Assembly (NCBI GenBank): GCA_040880405.1
Contig: JBBDIM010000147.1
Span: forward strand, 1-17,697
Length of the DNA: 17,697 nt
Source: JBBDIM01 sp040880405
GTDB taxonomy: Bacteria > Planctomycetota > Planctomycetia > Pirellulales > Pirellulaceae
Reading direction: 5' to 3'
Shown: positions 1 to 8,304 of the stretch, piece after piece
Layout of the letters: every line of letters starts with the position of its first letter
Numbering within the stretch: the stretch's first letter is position 1
Notes under the pieces: model-generated
Seen by the model: only the letters and a program-made list of their open reading frames with translations
The model's database searches: none
What the model was told of the DNA's origin: nothing
Position numbers and translations under genes: made by a program

Positions 1-43
1 CTTTCACCCTCAAATTGTCAAACATGCCTGGCAAACCACTTCT

Positions 44-91
44 CATGCCCACGTTTGAGGGCGTGGGCATGGCACCCAGACACCAGTGCCA
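44..91. repeat. Intergenic double hairpin, REP-like
   Basis: CATGCCCACG at 44-53 pairs perfectly with CGTGGGCATG at 62-71 around an 8-base loop. It is followed by a second small stem, TGGCAC at 70-75 with GTGCCA at 86-91. There is no T-tract on either side, so this is not a standard intrinsic terminator for the minus-strand gene that ends at 232. I believe similar GTGGGCATGG-containing hairpins are scattered in planctomycete intergenic DNA, but the window holds only this copy, so calling it a repeat family is inference. Confidence 0.5.
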
Positions 92-121
92 CCGATTAGA
101 TGAACCACGAGCGTTCCTTCC

Positions 122-148
122 TCTCTGTGGTCTCTGTGACCTCTGTGG
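122..148. repeat. Three tandem 9-bp units
   Basis: Three imperfect 9-base units lie end to end: TCTCTGTGG at 122-130, TCTCTGTGA at 131-139 and CCTCTGTGG at 140-148. They sit between the hairpin at 44-91 and the 3' end of the addA-like gene. Nothing else is recognisable in 1-231; no gene is supported there. Confidence 0.55.
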
Positions 149-231
149 CTAAACTTCCTTGGATGCCCCTTTGCGTCGTCACGGCCAATCTGCTGTGAGT
201 CGGGAAGCTATTTTCTCGCGATTCTTCCCAC

Positions 232-3200
232 CTACCCAACATCCACCAATTCCCGGCTCGCGGTGAACAGGAGCCGGGCCCTGACGTGCGTGGCAGGCAA
301 GCGGAACATTTGCATCATCGCGGCGCGGTAGGCCTCAAGTTGCGGTCGGTAGTACTCCACTTTTTCCTTGAGCTGTTTCGGCCCGGGGATGCTGTCGGTT
401 TTGAAGTCGATGATATCGGCCGCGATCACCTTCGCGCCGTTCATTAGCAGCACCAACCGGTCGACCGTGCCGCCGGAATAACCACCGTCGACATGCACGG
501 TATACGCCATCTCGGGCCGCACCTGAATTTGCGGGGCGGCCTGGCCGATGGTTTTTCCGTGGGCGAACCAGGCGGGCGATTGCTCATACTCAGGCCGAGA
601 AAAGACCAGCTTTCCGGCGTGGCTTTCTAGGAGCGTCGTGAAGGTCTCGAACGCCGACTTCAAGTTGATCGTCGGACCGGCGGTCGCTTTGGCCTTTGCC
701 AACCAGGCGGCCTCATCCAGTGTGGCCTCTTCGAGCCAGACGACTCTTTCAAACCAGCCGTGGACGATTTGCCCCTTCGCCAGCCCGTACGATTCCTGGC
801 TGGTCGCCAAGAGGCTCGTAACTTTCAGCCGAGCACCACCTCCTTCGAGCGACGATGGCGCGATCATCTCGGCCGCCTCTTCGGCATCGCTTGCTTGGAA
901 GTGGATCGGTTGGCGGATCTTCGCGGTGGGTGTGGCGGACTCGGTGGGGTGCTCCACCTCGGCAGTTTCATACCACTTGGCATCCCCTGCGGTGAACAAC
1001 GTTTGTCGCTCGGTCAGGTTGATGGTGGGATTCAAGCCACGCAGTAGTAGCCCGGCGAACGACTTGGCGATTCCGCTGCTTTTGGTCTCTGGCTTGCGAG
1101 GTTGGATGATCATGTAGAGCCCGCTCACCGCGCGGGTGAGCGCGACGTACAGCACACAAAGCTGCTCGACGACATCTTGCCGCCGGGTCTCGTTGAACAT
1201 CGTTTGCACGCGGTCCGGCAGCAAGGATTGAATATCCTGCGAGGCATAGTGGCAGACTCCGGTGATTGGGCCGGTCGCCCCTTCGCGTTCGATCACGAAC
1301 GACGGGGGTTGCCCCGGGATTCGGCCATCGAGTTCCGGGAGAAACACGGCGTCGAACTCCAGCCCTTTCGATTGGTGGACGTTCATCACGCGGACTTTGG
1401 AGGTCGCGGCGTCGGCGACCCGTTGGGTTTCCACCAGTTGAATGAACGGCCGAGTCCGCAGCCCGGCTCGGTTTTGGTAACCGTAGGCGAGACGCTCGAA
1501 CTGTTCCAAGCGGCGACGTTCGCGGGGGTTACAGCTTGCAAACAGCGGCCCCGCCCAGCGGTGGATCGTGGGGCCGTAGCCTTCGGAAAGGAGCTCGCGC
1601 CGCAGGGTGTTGGTCATCTTCTCACGCCACCAATCGGGCTGCTGGGCGGAATCTTCCAACAGCAACGCCAAGGGCGAATTCCTCACATGGAACAGCGAGA
1701 CCAAGTCGCCTGGGTGGTCGAGCCACGTGAGCAGCGAGAGCATCACCTGCACCGCGGCCGAATCGGTGAGCGGGTTGCCTCCCTCTTCACTGGCCGGGAC
1801 ACCCAACGAGCGGAGGTGATAGATCATCTCCGCCACGGTCTGATTCCGCCGAACCAGCACGCCAATCGTCAGATGGGGTGCCGCTTGGTGCAGCGCTTGG
1901 ATCTTCCGCGCGGTATGTTCCAGCACCGCCGTGGCGCTCGGTTCCCCTTCTCGGTCAAGCGGGGCGGTCTCTAGGCAGGCGTAGCCAGGCTTGTCGGTCC
2001 GGGCCGTTTCGTGCCGCTGGAAGAACTCGCTCCAGTGCTGTACGCCCTCGTGCAGGGTGTCGAGATCTTCCCGCCGCGGCAGTTCCTCGAACACCTGATT
2101 CACCGTCTCGATCACCACCGGCGACGAGCGAAAGCTTTTGGCGAGTCCCCGCTCGGTCAGGTTTTGCAGGCTGTTTTTAACCTCGCCAAAGATCTCCGCC
2201 ACGCCACCTCGCCAGGCGTAGATCGCCTGCTTCATGTCTCCCACGCAGAAAAAACTATGGTGGGGCGAGCCATCGGTCACCCGCTCGGCGATCGGGCGAA
2301 TCGCTTCCCACTGCTGCGGCGAGGTGTCCTGGAATTCATCGAGCAGCAGGTGATCGATCCGGCCATCCAGGCGAAACAGGTTGTCGCTCGGGACGTTCAC
2401 AAACCGAGGGGCGGCCAGCACCCGCGTGACGTCGTCGAACCGGTAACCGCGCCCCTGCCGTTTGAGCCGCTGGTAATGGCGGTCGAACCGCATGAGCAGA
2501 TCGCGAGCCGCTTCCGTTTGATAGATGAGCGTGCCGATCACCGCATGCCGCGCCGCCTTGATCAAGGTTTGATACGGCGTGACCAACTCATCGGGAATTT
2601 CCATCCGGCTATACTTCGTCTCGCCGGCGGCCACCTTGGCGGAAATCCCCTTGGCGAAAAACGCGGCCCACTGCCCTCCCACAAACCGCTCGCAGTCTCC
2701 CACGATCGCCGACTTCATCGACTTCTTATCGGTCGGGAAACTCTCGATCGATTGCAGGGCCGATTCCACTTCCCCATCGGAAACCGCCGCAGGTCGTTCC
2801 ATGATTTGCCAGGCCAACTCGTCCGTTTGCAACAGCACGTTATACAGGTCATCAACCGCCGCTTGAATCAACCGCGACACACTCCGGTCGGTCGCCCCTT
2901 TGCTCAGCAGGTGAACCAAACTGATGAGCGTCGCCGCCTCCTCTTCCGCGAGGATCGACTCGATCGCCTGGCTCCGCAGTTGCTGGTCGTCGAGGTCTTC
3001 AATGATCGTCCAATCAGGCGGCAACCCAAGCTCGAAGCTGAAGGTTTGGGCCAGCCGGATAAAATGACTATCGAGCGTTTTGACCTGCAAGCGGTGGAGG
3101 TTATCGGGCAGCGATCGTAAGGTTTCCAAGCAACGGGCCGGTGAGATTTTGCCCCCTTCCAGAAACTGGTTCAGCTCCGCCAAGCATTTCGGCTCGGCGG

Positions 3201-3393
3201 CCGCTTCGGCCAGACGGAGCATGATCCGGTCCAGAATCTCGCCCGCGGCTTTACGGGTAAAAGTGGTCGCGAGGATATCCTCGGGGTGGAGCGTCGCGCT
3301 GGCGATACCCAGATACCGATTGGTGAGCTGAAACGTTTTGCCGCTGCCGGCCGAGGCCTTGATCAATTGGTTGGGAAATTTAGGCGGTGCCAT
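232..3393 (-). CDS. addA: AddA-like UvrD-family helicase/nuclease
   Basis: Predicted 1053-residue helicase-nuclease subunit of an AddAB-type enzyme, which processes double-strand breaks for recombination. All superfamily 1A helicase motifs are visible: Q9 and Walker A ASAGSGKT (13-20), Ia around 41-49, Walker B LLDEFQDTS (350-358), III GDMKQAIYAWRGG (385-397), IV SFRS (420-423), V NVHQSKGLEFD (671-681) and VI LYVALTRA (748-755). The C-terminal RecB-type PD-(D/E)XK nuclease keeps H878, D978, D996-x-K998, Q1018 and Y1022, so both ATPase and nuclease should be active. The start at 3393 is preferred because translation from it begins just before the Q motif and Walker A. The 173 upstream in-frame codons only overlap the neighbouring gene. 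The ATG shares one base with that gene's TAA (TAATG), which implies translational coupling. Seen: motifs and overlap. Inferred: the complex with the upstream product. At about 1050 residues it is shorter than many AddA proteins. Confidence 0.93.
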   Translation of the reverse strand: MAPPKFPNQLIKASAGSGKTFQLTNRYLGIASATLHPEDILATTFTRKAAGEILDRIMLRLAEAAAEPKCLAELNQFLEGGKISPARCLETLRSLPDNLHRLQVKTLDSHFIRLAQTFSFELGLPPDWTIIEDLDDQQLRSQAIESILAEEEAATLISLVHLLSKGATDRSVSRLIQAAVDDLYNVLLQTDELAWQIMERPAAVSDGEVESALQSIESFPTDKKSMKSAIVGDCERFVGGQWAAFFAKGISAKVAAGETKYSRMEIPDELVTPYQTLIKAARHAVIGTLIYQTEAARDLLMRFDRHYQRLKRQGRGYRFDDVTRVLAAPRFVNVPSDNLFRLDGRIDHLLLDEFQDTSPQQWEAIRPIAERVTDGSPHHSFFCVGDMKQAIYAWRGGVAEIFGEVKNSLQNLTERGLAKSFRSSPVVIETVNQVFEELPRREDLDTLHEGVQHWSEFFQRHETARTDKPGYACLETAPLDREGEPSATAVLEHTARKIQALHQAAPHLTIGVLVRRNQTVAEMIYHLRSLGVPASEEGGNPLTDSAAVQVMLSLLTWLDHPGDLVSLFHVRNSPLALLLEDSAQQPDWWREKMTNTLRRELLSEGYGPTIHRWAGPLFASCNPRERRRLEQFERLAYGYQNRAGLRTRPFIQLVETQRVADAATSKVRVMNVHQSKGLEFDAVFLPELDGRIPGQPPSFVIEREGATGPITGVCHYASQDIQSLLPDRVQTMFNETRRQDVVEQLCVLYVALTRAVSGLYMIIQPRKPETKSSGIAKSFAGLLLRGLNPTINLTERQTLFTAGDAKWYETAEVEHPTESATPTAKIRQPIHFQASDAEEAAEMIAPSSLEGGGARLKVTSLLATSQESYGLAKGQIVHGWFERVVWLEEATLDEAAWLAKAKATAGPTINLKSAFETFTTLLESHAGKLVFSRPEYEQSPAWFAHGKTIGQAAPQIQVRPEMAYTVHVDGGYSGGTVDRLVLLMNGAKVIAADIIDFKTDSIPGPKQLKEKVEYYRPQLEAYRAAMMQMFRLPATHVRARLLFTASRELVDVG

Positions 3394-6197
3394 TAGAGGA
3401 TCTCCTCCGGAATGAACGGGGCGGTCCATTTGCCGAGGACCGTATCTTGGCAGATGCGGGAATAGCCGTCCGCCTGATTCGGCTTGAGCGCGACCGGCGG
3501 GAAGAACTCTTCCGCGCGAATGAGTTGGACTACGCGGCGGATCACCTCGTCCGCCTCGTCCAAATCGCTCTCGCCCCACCCGGCAGTGCGAAAGCCAACC
3601 TCCGCCAAGTCCTTGGGCAAGGTGATGTACCCCAGTTCGACATCTCCGCGAAAACCGTGATGGGCCGAGAGGTGCCGGTAGAACGGCAACTGCACACTGG
3701 TCCAGCGGCGGTCTTCGCCGCGTCCGGCATGATGGTCCGCTTCCGGCCGGCCGACCGAATCGCCGGTTTTGTAGTCCCACATCACCCACTGGCCAGACTG
3801 CGGGTGGTAGTCGACCCGGTCGATCCGGCCATCGAGCTCGATCGGCTCGCCATCGACCTCCAGTGTTGGATACTCCTCCCCCACACCCAATTCGCAGTGC
3901 ATGATCCGCCAACCCTCGGCGGCCCTAGCAGCCTGAACTTCCGCGAACTTGGCCAGACGCATCCGCAACTGTTCCCCCTGCACCAACACCGCCGGTAGCG
4001 GCGTGGGGCCATAGTCTCGCTTCAATCGCTTTTCAAGTTCCGCGGTGAGCAACCCGGCGATCGCCTCCACGTTGGTGGAATCTTTCAGGTCGCTCTCACC
4101 AAAGGCGCACAGCACGTCGTGGGCCAAATTGCCGAAGGCCCCTCCGTGCAGTTCGGAACTCCCATCCTCCATCTCCCGCAGCCCGGCGACATACCGCAGA
4201 TAGAAGCGGTAGGGACACGTCAGATACAACTTGATCGCCGTCGGCGAGATCCGCGTGAACGGCTTGGTCCGCGGCTTGGGTTCCGGAATCGCAATCCGTT
4301 GGTGATGGTCCGCTTCGGTAAGCTCCCGCTTCTCGATCGCGCGGTTACTCGGCTCGGCGGCCGGGCCGAATAGCTTCAGCACCCGCGCCGGAAGTTCTTC
4401 ATTAGGACACGCCATCAACAACCGACTCGGCGAGACCGGGTCTCCCTGGGCGTTCCGCTTGGGGACGATCCAATGGACAATCTCCCGCGTATGCCGCACC
4501 ACCTGCATTTGGTACGCGTCACGCGCCAGCCGCGAACGATTGTCGTCGATCCCCAGCCGTTCGCGGAGGACGTTCGGCAGGAACAGATCGCTGTTGGTCG
4601 AGCTGGGCAACACCCCTTCGTTCACGCTGGTCACAATCGCGCAAGGGGCGTCATCCAGCGGCAAATCCAGCCAACCGACCATCTCCACCGCCGCTGGGTC
4701 GACATCCGCCGAGATCAACTCCCTGCCCATTTGCCGCTTCAGCAGATCGACCGCCTCGGTGGCTGTGAACGACCCTTGCAGCGGCTCGGGGACGTCCGTC
4801 CATTCTCCGAAAGACTTGTTGATCGCCTGCAAAGGCCGGGCCAGGTGTCGATGGTCCGGGCTCTCGACCTCAATCGAAAGCTCGCCATAAATCGCCAGTA
4901 GGATCGTCCGCAACGTTTCGGCCCAGGCGGCTAAGGTCGCCGGTTTGTCGGGACAAAGCTTGGTAAGTGTTCGCAGCCGCTCGATCGCTGGGGCGAGCTC
5001 TTCCGGCCAGTCTTTCAGGTTATCGACCCGCGCCGGGAGCATCTTGTTGAAGAAGGCGTCGAGCGAATCGACACCCGGCTCTTTCAGCTTGAGGGCATCG
5101 AACAGATCGGGGTGCCGCCACAGTTCCGCCAGCGAGCCATACCGCCCGCTGGTCGCCAATTGCACGACAATCTCCAGCGCCTGAAACGGCCGTGACTTGG
5201 CGGCTGGCCGGCCGGGGCCGAATCGCGCGATCACCTCATGCCGGGCCATCACCCGGGTCACTTCACCAATCAGCCCCTCGTCCGGCATCCCGATCACAAC
5301 CTGCTTCACGGTTTGGCCAGCGGCCAATTCCGCCAAACATCCAGCCACCTGTTCCGCTTGTTCGGCCGGGCCGTCGACCAAGTGAATCCGCTCCCAATCG
5401 TGCTCGATTTGGGCACTCGTCCACCGCTCCGGGATCAGGCAGCCATGCCCATCGAAACGGTCTGCCAGTTCCGGCGGGGCGACGATCAAGGCGGTGATGT
5501 CTCCCCCGGCAGCGGCGACTTGATCGAGCATTCGCCGCATCGTGAGGTTCAGGTCGACCGCTCCGATCAGGACCAACCGCTTGTCGCAGCGACACTCGTC
5601 ATGCTCCAAAGCCACGATCCGCGCGGTCTGCTTATCCCACAGCTCCAAGGCGTCGAGCCGAGCAAGATACCGCTGTTGCAGGCTGGCCAACACGTCCCAG
5701 CGCTCATGCTCGGCGAAGCCTTCCAATTGGTCGGCGATTTGGGCGACCGCTTCGAACGTGTACCCGTTACTCGCCAGTTCTCGGTAGACGCGGCGGATGG
5801 TGTCGCCGTAGTCGCGCCAGGCCGCGATGTCGGTGGCCTCCGGGGGTAGCGGAATCAACGGACGCAGCTCGTCCGCCGGACATTCCCGCAAGGTTTGCCC
5901 CCAGGCGAGTTGCTGAACCAAGTTCGACGCGAACGGGAGCTTGGTTTCGTACAACTGCTCCGGCAAGGCACCCACGGTTTGAATGAGTGGCGGGATCAAG
6001 CCTTGCTCGGCCGCGTGACACGCCTCGGCCAACCGCCGCAGCAATCGCCGCTGGGCATAGGCCGAAGGCAACACGACAATCAAATGAGACAGATCGACCA
6101 CCCCATCCACGGTCCCTGCGGCCTGCTTGAGCAACCACTCCGTAGCCGCAGCCAAAGCGGGCCGATCCCACGACAAAAACTCGGATGCAATCCCCAT
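3393..6197 (-). CDS. addB: AddB-like PD-(D/E)XK nuclease subunit
   Basis: Predicted 934-residue partner of the AddA-like protein encoded just downstream. The N-terminal helicase-like part has no Walker A; the equivalent segment reads LIVVLPSAYAQRRLL (39-53). As far as I recall, AddB proteins of the alphaproteobacterial type also lack it. The segment VTSVNEGVLPSSTNSDLFLP (522-541) resembles AddB proteins. The C-terminal nuclease domain begins LYLTCPYRFYLRYV (657-670) and keeps H693, D793 (ELDGRIDRVD), D808-x-K810 (WDYKTG) and Q836, so it looks catalytically competent. AddB nucleases usually hold a 4Fe-4S cluster with one cysteine before the nuclease motifs and three after. Here C661 is present, but only one cysteine (C916) follows the motifs in the C-terminal segment. 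The start at 6197 follows a purine-rich AAGGTGGG element 7 bases upstream; extending the frame upstream translates only intergenic repeat. The alternative name is a generic PD-(D/E)XK nuclease family protein. Confidence 0.85.
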   Translation of the reverse strand: MGIASEFLSWDRPALAAATEWLLKQAAGTVDGVVDLSHLIVVLPSAYAQRRLLRRLAEACHAAEQGLIPPLIQTVGALPEQLYETKLPFASNLVQQLAWGQTLRECPADELRPLIPLPPEATDIAAWRDYGDTIRRVYRELASNGYTFEAVAQIADQLEGFAEHERWDVLASLQQRYLARLDALELWDKQTARIVALEHDECRCDKRLVLIGAVDLNLTMRRMLDQVAAAGGDITALIVAPPELADRFDGHGCLIPERWTSAQIEHDWERIHLVDGPAEQAEQVAGCLAELAAGQTVKQVVIGMPDEGLIGEVTRVMARHEVIARFGPGRPAAKSRPFQALEIVVQLATSGRYGSLAELWRHPDLFDALKLKEPGVDSLDAFFNKMLPARVDNLKDWPEELAPAIERLRTLTKLCPDKPATLAAWAETLRTILLAIYGELSIEVESPDHRHLARPLQAINKSFGEWTDVPEPLQGSFTATEAVDLLKRQMGRELISADVDPAAVEMVGWLDLPLDDAPCAIVTSVNEGVLPSSTNSDLFLPNVLRERLGIDDNRSRLARDAYQMQVVRHTREIVHWIVPKRNAQGDPVSPSRLLMACPNEELPARVLKLFGPAAEPSNRAIEKRELTEADHHQRIAIPEPKPRTKPFTRISPTAIKLYLTCPYRFYLRYVAGLREMEDGSSELHGGAFGNLAHDVLCAFGESDLKDSTNVEAIAGLLTAELEKRLKRDYGPTPLPAVLVQGEQLRMRLAKFAEVQAARAAEGWRIMHCELGVGEEYPTLEVDGEPIELDGRIDRVDYHPQSGQWVMWDYKTGDSVGRPEADHHAGRGEDRRWTSVQLPFYRHLSAHHGFRGDVELGYITLPKDLAEVGFRTAGWGESDLDEADEVIRRVVQLIRAEEFFPPVALKPNQADGYSRICQDTVLGKWTAPFIPEEIL

Positions 6198-6516
6198 CAA
6201 AAAACCCACCTTTACGCTTGCAAACGGCACCCCGCAGGGGCAAGAAAGTCTTTGGTAGGATAACGCCCCCGCCAGCCACCGAGAAGTCGTCCCCCGCCCC
6301 TGAATAGGCCCGACAACCCCCCGATGACCAGCGGGCACGCGATCCTCCGTGGCCTCTGCCCATACGTCACATATTTCGCATAACTCCCAAGATGCCAGGC
6401 CCGCGTGACACGTTTGGTCACACGCGTTTGCAAGGGAAAAGAAAAAGGAAGAAATGGAGGCGAGCGTCCGTCGCTTCGTTCGCGTAGCCCACGGAAGAAG
6501 TGCGAGCACAATTTCC
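6198..6516. other. Intergenic region upstream of addB
   Basis: No gene is supported in this stretch. The open frames that cross it translate to low-complexity arginine- and serine-rich peptides and run into the repeat at 6517. It must contain the leader, and probably the promoter, of the addBA operon, but I cannot point to a convincing -35/-10 pair. The 35 bases just before the repeat (about 6481-6510) look like a degraded partial left arm of the same element, sharing GTAGCC, CACGG and AGAAGTGCGAG. Confidence 0.5.
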
Positions 6517-6619
6517 CGTAGCCACGCTCGCGTAGAGCGTGGGAGAAGTGCGAGTCCGGTATGCCCTGCTGGCCAAGCGGGTGAGCAGTTCCCCCACGCT
6601 TTTGGCAAGCGTGGCTACG
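6517..6619. repeat. REPIN-like inverted hairpin doublet, copy 1
   Basis: A 103-bp element bounded by perfect 12-base inverted termini, CGTAGCCACGCT at 6517-6528 and AGCGTGGCTACG at 6608-6619. Each end carries its own hairpin: CCACGCTC 6522-6529 with GAGCGTGG 6535-6542, and CCACGCTT 6594-6601 with AAGCGTGG 6607-6614, both with 5-base loops. Two REP hairpins in opposite orientation match the definition of a REPIN. Copies 2 and 3 in this window are homologous along the interior too. The right hairpin lies 18 bases past the stop codon of the porin gene, so it may also affect that transcript's 3' end. Confidence 0.8.
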
Positions 6620-6637
6620 ACGCGATTACCCCGCCGC

Positions 6638-8014
6638 CTAGAAGGCAACCTGAAGCTGCGTGCGGAATAGGAGTCCGTCGTCACCCACCCTCAAACTGGG
6701 GCCGCTGTTATTGGCCGGATTGCGTACCAGCCGGGTCACATCAAACGACATTTTGCAATTGTGCGTGCCGTTGATAAACCAATTGACTCCCCCGGCGTAT
6801 TCGTACGCGTTGCCAAACTGGCCGAAGACTTCCGAGATGCGGCTGTTCAGTTCAATCCGCTGAGGAACCACAAAATAGCCCATTTCCGCGTAGTACCCGT
6901 GGTCGAAAATCTGATCGACCGGCAACGGGCCATCCCCCTGAATGGATTTCAGCCAGCGAAAATAATACTCCCCGTTCAGGCTGAAACCACGCCACTTCAG
7001 TGCCGCGTCTAACGCGTAAAGCTGGATATCGAACTGGTCCACGGTCACCCCAGGGGCTAAGGCCCCATGCTCGGTCAATCGCGTGCCATCGCTCAAACGG
7101 ACCAGCGTCCCTTCGGCCAACGGCAACCTCCCTGGAACGAGCCGGTCGTTGCCGGCGAACGTGAAACTCTGCCCGAACCGAGCCGCCGGATCGCAATGCC
7201 ACTCCAGGTCGGAATACCCTTCCCCGTAGTCACCCACGACCTTCCAGATCGAACCGGAGTAGACGAATTGGGAGTCGATCTCGTCGTGCGTCAGATCGTT
7301 GGTTCTGAAACCATCACCGACCATCGCGCGATAAAACAGGTTCTCCAGCGGTTCGCCCGTGGCCCAGATTCCCACGCTCCGGTCAGGTCGAAAGAAAGTG
7401 GTCCCCATCGAGCGATCCGAAAACCGAGTACGTGTCGAGCCATCGAACCACTCTCGACTGCCTGGCACAAACGCTTTGCCGAAATGCAGATTGAAGGCCT
7501 CACTAAACTCATAGTTGACCCAGAAATCGTGAAAGATCGCTGAGTGGCCATCGTCGGTGTCGGCGTCGATATTGATGTAAAACTGAAGCTTAGGATCTAG
7601 GAAGAACCCACTAAACTCCAGGCGGCCGCGCTCGATCTCGAAGTCGTTACGGTTGCGTACCGGCCGAACCACGCCCGCGCTGTCGGTCCAGTGGGTGACG
7701 TTTCGCGAGAAGCCGGTATGGCGAAACTGCATGCGTCCATTGACGCGTAATTCGAACGGATTTTGCTCTTCATTGGTGGGGCGGATGTAGAACCCGTCGT
7801 CGTAACCGCTGGTCCACTCGGGCTGCGAGTCGCCTTCCTCTCGATCCGATTGCAGGTCGCGAATTTTTTCCTCAGCCGACTCCAACCGCTCTAGCAGCGA
7901 TTGCTGTTGAGAAGGGACAACCGGTGCCTGTCCTTGGGCGGTCTCGACCTGGGTCCACGCCGATGTCACGATAACTAGCGACACGATCCATCGCACAGCT
8001 GAACAATCTTTCAT
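6638..8014 (-). CDS. OprO/OprP-like outer-membrane porin
   Basis: Predicted 458-residue exported beta-barrel. Residues 1 to about 28 form a signal peptide (hydrophobic WIVSLVIVTSAW, then cleavage near AQG-QA). A short coiled coil follows (SLLERLESAEEKIRDLQSD, about 39-57), then the barrel begins near FELRVNGRMQFRHTGFSRN. Features typical of the phosphate-selective porin O/P family are alternating amphipathic strands, the pattern RLEFSGFFLDPKLQFYINID, the NLHFGKAFVPGSRE segment, and a C-terminal phenylalanine (QLQVAF), the usual sorting signal for barrel assembly. The N-terminal coiled coil followed by an OprP-like barrel is common in planctomycete porins. The substrate cannot be told from sequence; phosphate is only the family label. 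It stands alone, with REPIN-like repeats on both sides. Confidence 0.85.
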   Translation of the reverse strand: MKDCSAVRWIVSLVIVTSAWTQVETAQGQAPVVPSQQQSLLERLESAEEKIRDLQSDREEGDSQPEWTSGYDDGFYIRPTNEEQNPFELRVNGRMQFRHTGFSRNVTHWTDSAGVVRPVRNRNDFEIERGRLEFSGFFLDPKLQFYINIDADTDDGHSAIFHDFWVNYEFSEAFNLHFGKAFVPGSREWFDGSTRTRFSDRSMGTTFFRPDRSVGIWATGEPLENLFYRAMVGDGFRTNDLTHDEIDSQFVYSGSIWKVVGDYGEGYSDLEWHCDPAARFGQSFTFAGNDRLVPGRLPLAEGTLVRLSDGTRLTEHGALAPGVTVDQFDIQLYALDAALKWRGFSLNGEYYFRWLKSIQGDGPLPVDQIFDHGYYAEMGYFVVPQRIELNSRISEVFGQFGNAYEYAGGVNWFINGTHNCKMSFDVTRLVRNPANNSGPSLRVGDDGLLFRTQLQVAF

Positions 8015-8163
8015 TCACCAGAGATTCGTACCGCATGGCGTAATCGCCTTTGATGGTTTACAAGGTGAACAAATAGTGAAAGTTGTCCAACGGATCAAGC
8101 TCAGCTCGGCGAAAAGTAGTACGTCGCCATGTTCGCAAGGGAGTAGTGCGAGAATGATTCTAG

Positions 8164-8290
8164 GTAGCTACGCTCGCAAAGACCGTGGGAGAAGTGCGAG
8201 GGCAGTCCGCCCTGCTAGCGAAACGAGTAGGCAGCGCCCCCACGCTTTTGGCAAGCGTGGCTACGACGCGCCTCTCGCGTTGCGACGACG
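8164..8290. repeat. REPIN-like element, copy 2, with extra right arm
   Basis: Homologous to copy 1 over its whole length, but with a decayed left hairpin (GTAGCTACGCT at 8164-8174, then ACCGTGGGAGAAGTGCGAG). The right hairpin is intact: CCACGCTT 8240-8247, loop TTGGC, AAGCGTGG 8253-8260, then CTACGACGCG. Bases 8264-8290 form an extra arm that is found inverted beside copy 3 with 26 of 27 matches. Before it, around 8120-8155, lies a partial arm with GTAGTGCGAG. The element fills most of the 290-base gap between the porin start and the lipoprotein stop; no gene is supported there. Confidence 0.78.
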
Positions 8291-8304
8291 ATGTGCGAGT
8301 GGGG

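Noticed and set aside
44..71. Terminator of the addBA operon
   Set aside because: The hairpin is strong but lies about 160 bases past the stop and has no T-tract; a repeat is the simpler reading.
548..3120. Long plus-strand open frames opposite the addA-like gene
   Set aside because: They lie antisense to a gene with complete helicase and nuclease motifs and translate to arginine/proline-rich sequence without domains. High G+C at third positions produces such frames.
3394..3912. N-terminal extension of the AddA-like protein
   Set aside because: The extra 173 residues overlap the neighbouring gene's conserved 3' end and are low-complexity; the TAATG start directly precedes the Q motif and Walker A.
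3387..6263. Plus-strand open frames opposite the addB-like gene
   Set aside because: No recognisable domain or ribosome binding site; the opposite strand carries the conserved nuclease domain.
6212..6684. Small minus-strand open frames across the repeat before addB
   Set aside because: Their sequence is the REPIN-like repeat read in frame (peptides such as SVATL and LASRAYRTR), not a gene.
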